Assembly (NCBI RefSeq): GCF_018991925.1 | Contig: NW_024727688.1 | Coordinates: forward strand, 124,001-188,000 | Source of the DNA: Homarus americanus | Taxonomy: Eukaryota; Arthropoda; Malacostraca; Decapoda; Nephropidae | DNA length: 64,000 nt | Reading direction: 5' to 3' | Position numbers and translations under genes: made by a program | Shown: piece after piece, positions 63,076 to 64,000 of the stretch | Numbering within the stretch: the first letter of the stretch is position 1 | Layout: every line of letters begins with the position of its first letter | Notes under the pieces: generated by a model | What the model was told of the DNA's origin: nothing | Databases searched by the model: none | What the model saw: the letters and a program-made list of their open reading frames with translations, nothing else

Positions 63076-63241
63076 ATGGCAGATGTCGAGAGCCAGAGAA
63101 TGGTGACCCTCGGCGCCCCATCCCCGCTACGAGGAGGTCATCACTCAACGTATGGCCAGCCTCGGTATTGGCCTAGGGGACATCTTTCCCACCAGCCTTC
63201 CGGGTGTGACAGCCTTTCTTTCCCTTTCTCAGTTGCCTCAG
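63076..63241 (+). CDS. Possible short coding exon with splice donor (hypothetical)
   Basis: From an ATG in a fair context (TTCATGG) the frame codes 55 residues beginning MADVESQRMVTLGAPSPLRG. It then meets CAG/GTGAGG, a good splice-donor match, at 63,241/63,242, phase 1. The unspliced frame would stop after 66 codons. The composition is not low-complexity, unlike other frames here. However, CTTTCTTTCCCTTTCTCAG just before 63,232 looks like a splice acceptor, so the same area could be intron end and exon start instead. No family is recognised. GTATGGCCAGCC inside it also appears at 57,213-57,224 in reverse, so a repeat origin is possible. Confidence 0.15.
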
Positions 63242-64000
63242 GTGAGGATTCTCAGCTAAGGGAGAACAACAAGTAGTCATTCGACTTTAAGTGACCTTGT
63301 CTGAAAACTGGTTAACTTTTGTCCAAATTGCATAAAATTATGCATTTTGTTTCATGACTGCGCTGGGTCGTTGCAAGGCTCGACCAGGCTTTAGCTCAGT
63401 TACAATCGGAAATTATATGACTTACAAGAGCCAGAACATCCGTGCCCTGCGGACACGTTTCAAAGTTTTTTTCTTAAAAGCAATTTGTGCCAAGGATAAA
63501 ACAATAACTTGCCGTCATAACCGGAGAGCAGGAACCGTCACGTCAAGAGTGTAGTTTACGGTAAGTAATTGTATGAACACAACTCTGCCATTATGAGCCA
63601 TTACCTAATGGGTGTATCTCTCGGTGTGGTCCTTGCCTCAAGCTGGTTCACCCTAGCCTGTTATTCTTAACTTCAATAGTATAGGTAACTATTAGCTGAC
63701 CATCTTGTTTACCTCCTGGTCCACCCTCCATCTTCCGGTGTACTGAAGGTTGGGTCATACTTAGTATAGTCTAGAGTGTAGGTTTACAGTTCACATCTTA
63801 AACCACATTATAATATTAAGTAATATATTCCTGATTTTGTCAATAAACATTTGTAAAAAAAAAATAATTCAATATCTAACGATACAAGTGACTTTGGTTC
63901 AATGTATTCCTATTGGTGATGATCTCGACCTTGTTCCACCATAACAACGGCCGTCGTCCACCCTGTCAGCATGAGAGGTGTGCCACGGCCTTCTCCTCGC
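63242..64000. other. Unique DNA at the right edge, splice-like signals
   Basis: ACG/GTAAGT near 63,560 is a strong donor-like string, and CCCTGTCAGC precedes an ATG at 63,971 whose frame runs off the window (MRGVPRPSPR). These may be the 5' end of a gene lying to the right, but nothing here proves it. A short A run at 63,855-63,864. Confidence 0.3.

Overview
The window looks like gene-poor intergenic or intronic DNA from an arthropod, most probably a decapod crustacean. Two kinds of evidence support this. First, there are eight separate blocks of the arthropod telomeric pentamer (TTAGG/CCTAA). Second, perfect or compound microsatellites (GT/CA, GA/CT, AT, GACA, AAT, GGGA), G-rich or purine tracts and minisatellites are extremely dense, and tRNA-derived SINEs are present. 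The decapod assignment is inferred from general knowledge of such genomes; no species can be named.

I find no gene I can name. Nearly all long open frames lie in low-complexity DNA or in tandem repeats whose unit is a multiple of three (18, 21, 30 bp), so repeat structure explains them. One short possible coding exon (63076-63241, low confidence) and a few promoter-like motif clusters (42229-42290, 46585-46628, 57660-57720) are the only hints of genic function. No rRNA gene, intact tRNA gene, CRISPR array, reverse transcriptase or transposase domain was recognised.

Layout. 1-10.7 kb: telomere-like block, 21-bp and 31-bp minisatellites, CA/C-rich tracts, a striking nested hairpin at 6.7 kb, a second 31-bp minisatellite at 7.1 kb, CT tracts and an 18-bp minisatellite ending near a second telomere-like block. 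10.7-20.5 kb: mostly unique AT-rich DNA with two SINE copies. 20.5-23.2 kb: 30-bp minisatellite and purine tracts. 23.4-28.5 kb: the main structure of the window, a pair of ~0.92-kb inverted arms (about 97% alike by eye) around a 3.3-kb spacer; two 22-bp arrays in opposite orientation sit at its exact centre. 28.6-39.5 kb: more minisatellites, a long AT block, telomere-like blocks, a third SINE, GACA and CT tracts. 39.7-40.3 kb: a decayed ~80-bp tandem repeat hidden in AT-rich DNA. 42-50 kb: the longest perfect dinucleotide runs, decayed tandem repeats, a ~1-kb purine tract and a 57-nt hairpin. 50-61 kb: purine tracts, more telomere-like blocks, a fourth SINE and a 26-bp minisatellite. 61-64 kb: mostly unique sequence, somewhat more CpG-rich, with splice-like signals near the right edge.

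There is no multi-gene system here. The best candidates for something undescribed are structural: the 5.1-kb palindromic element with arrays on its axis, the repeated telomere-like blocks, and two compact hairpins.
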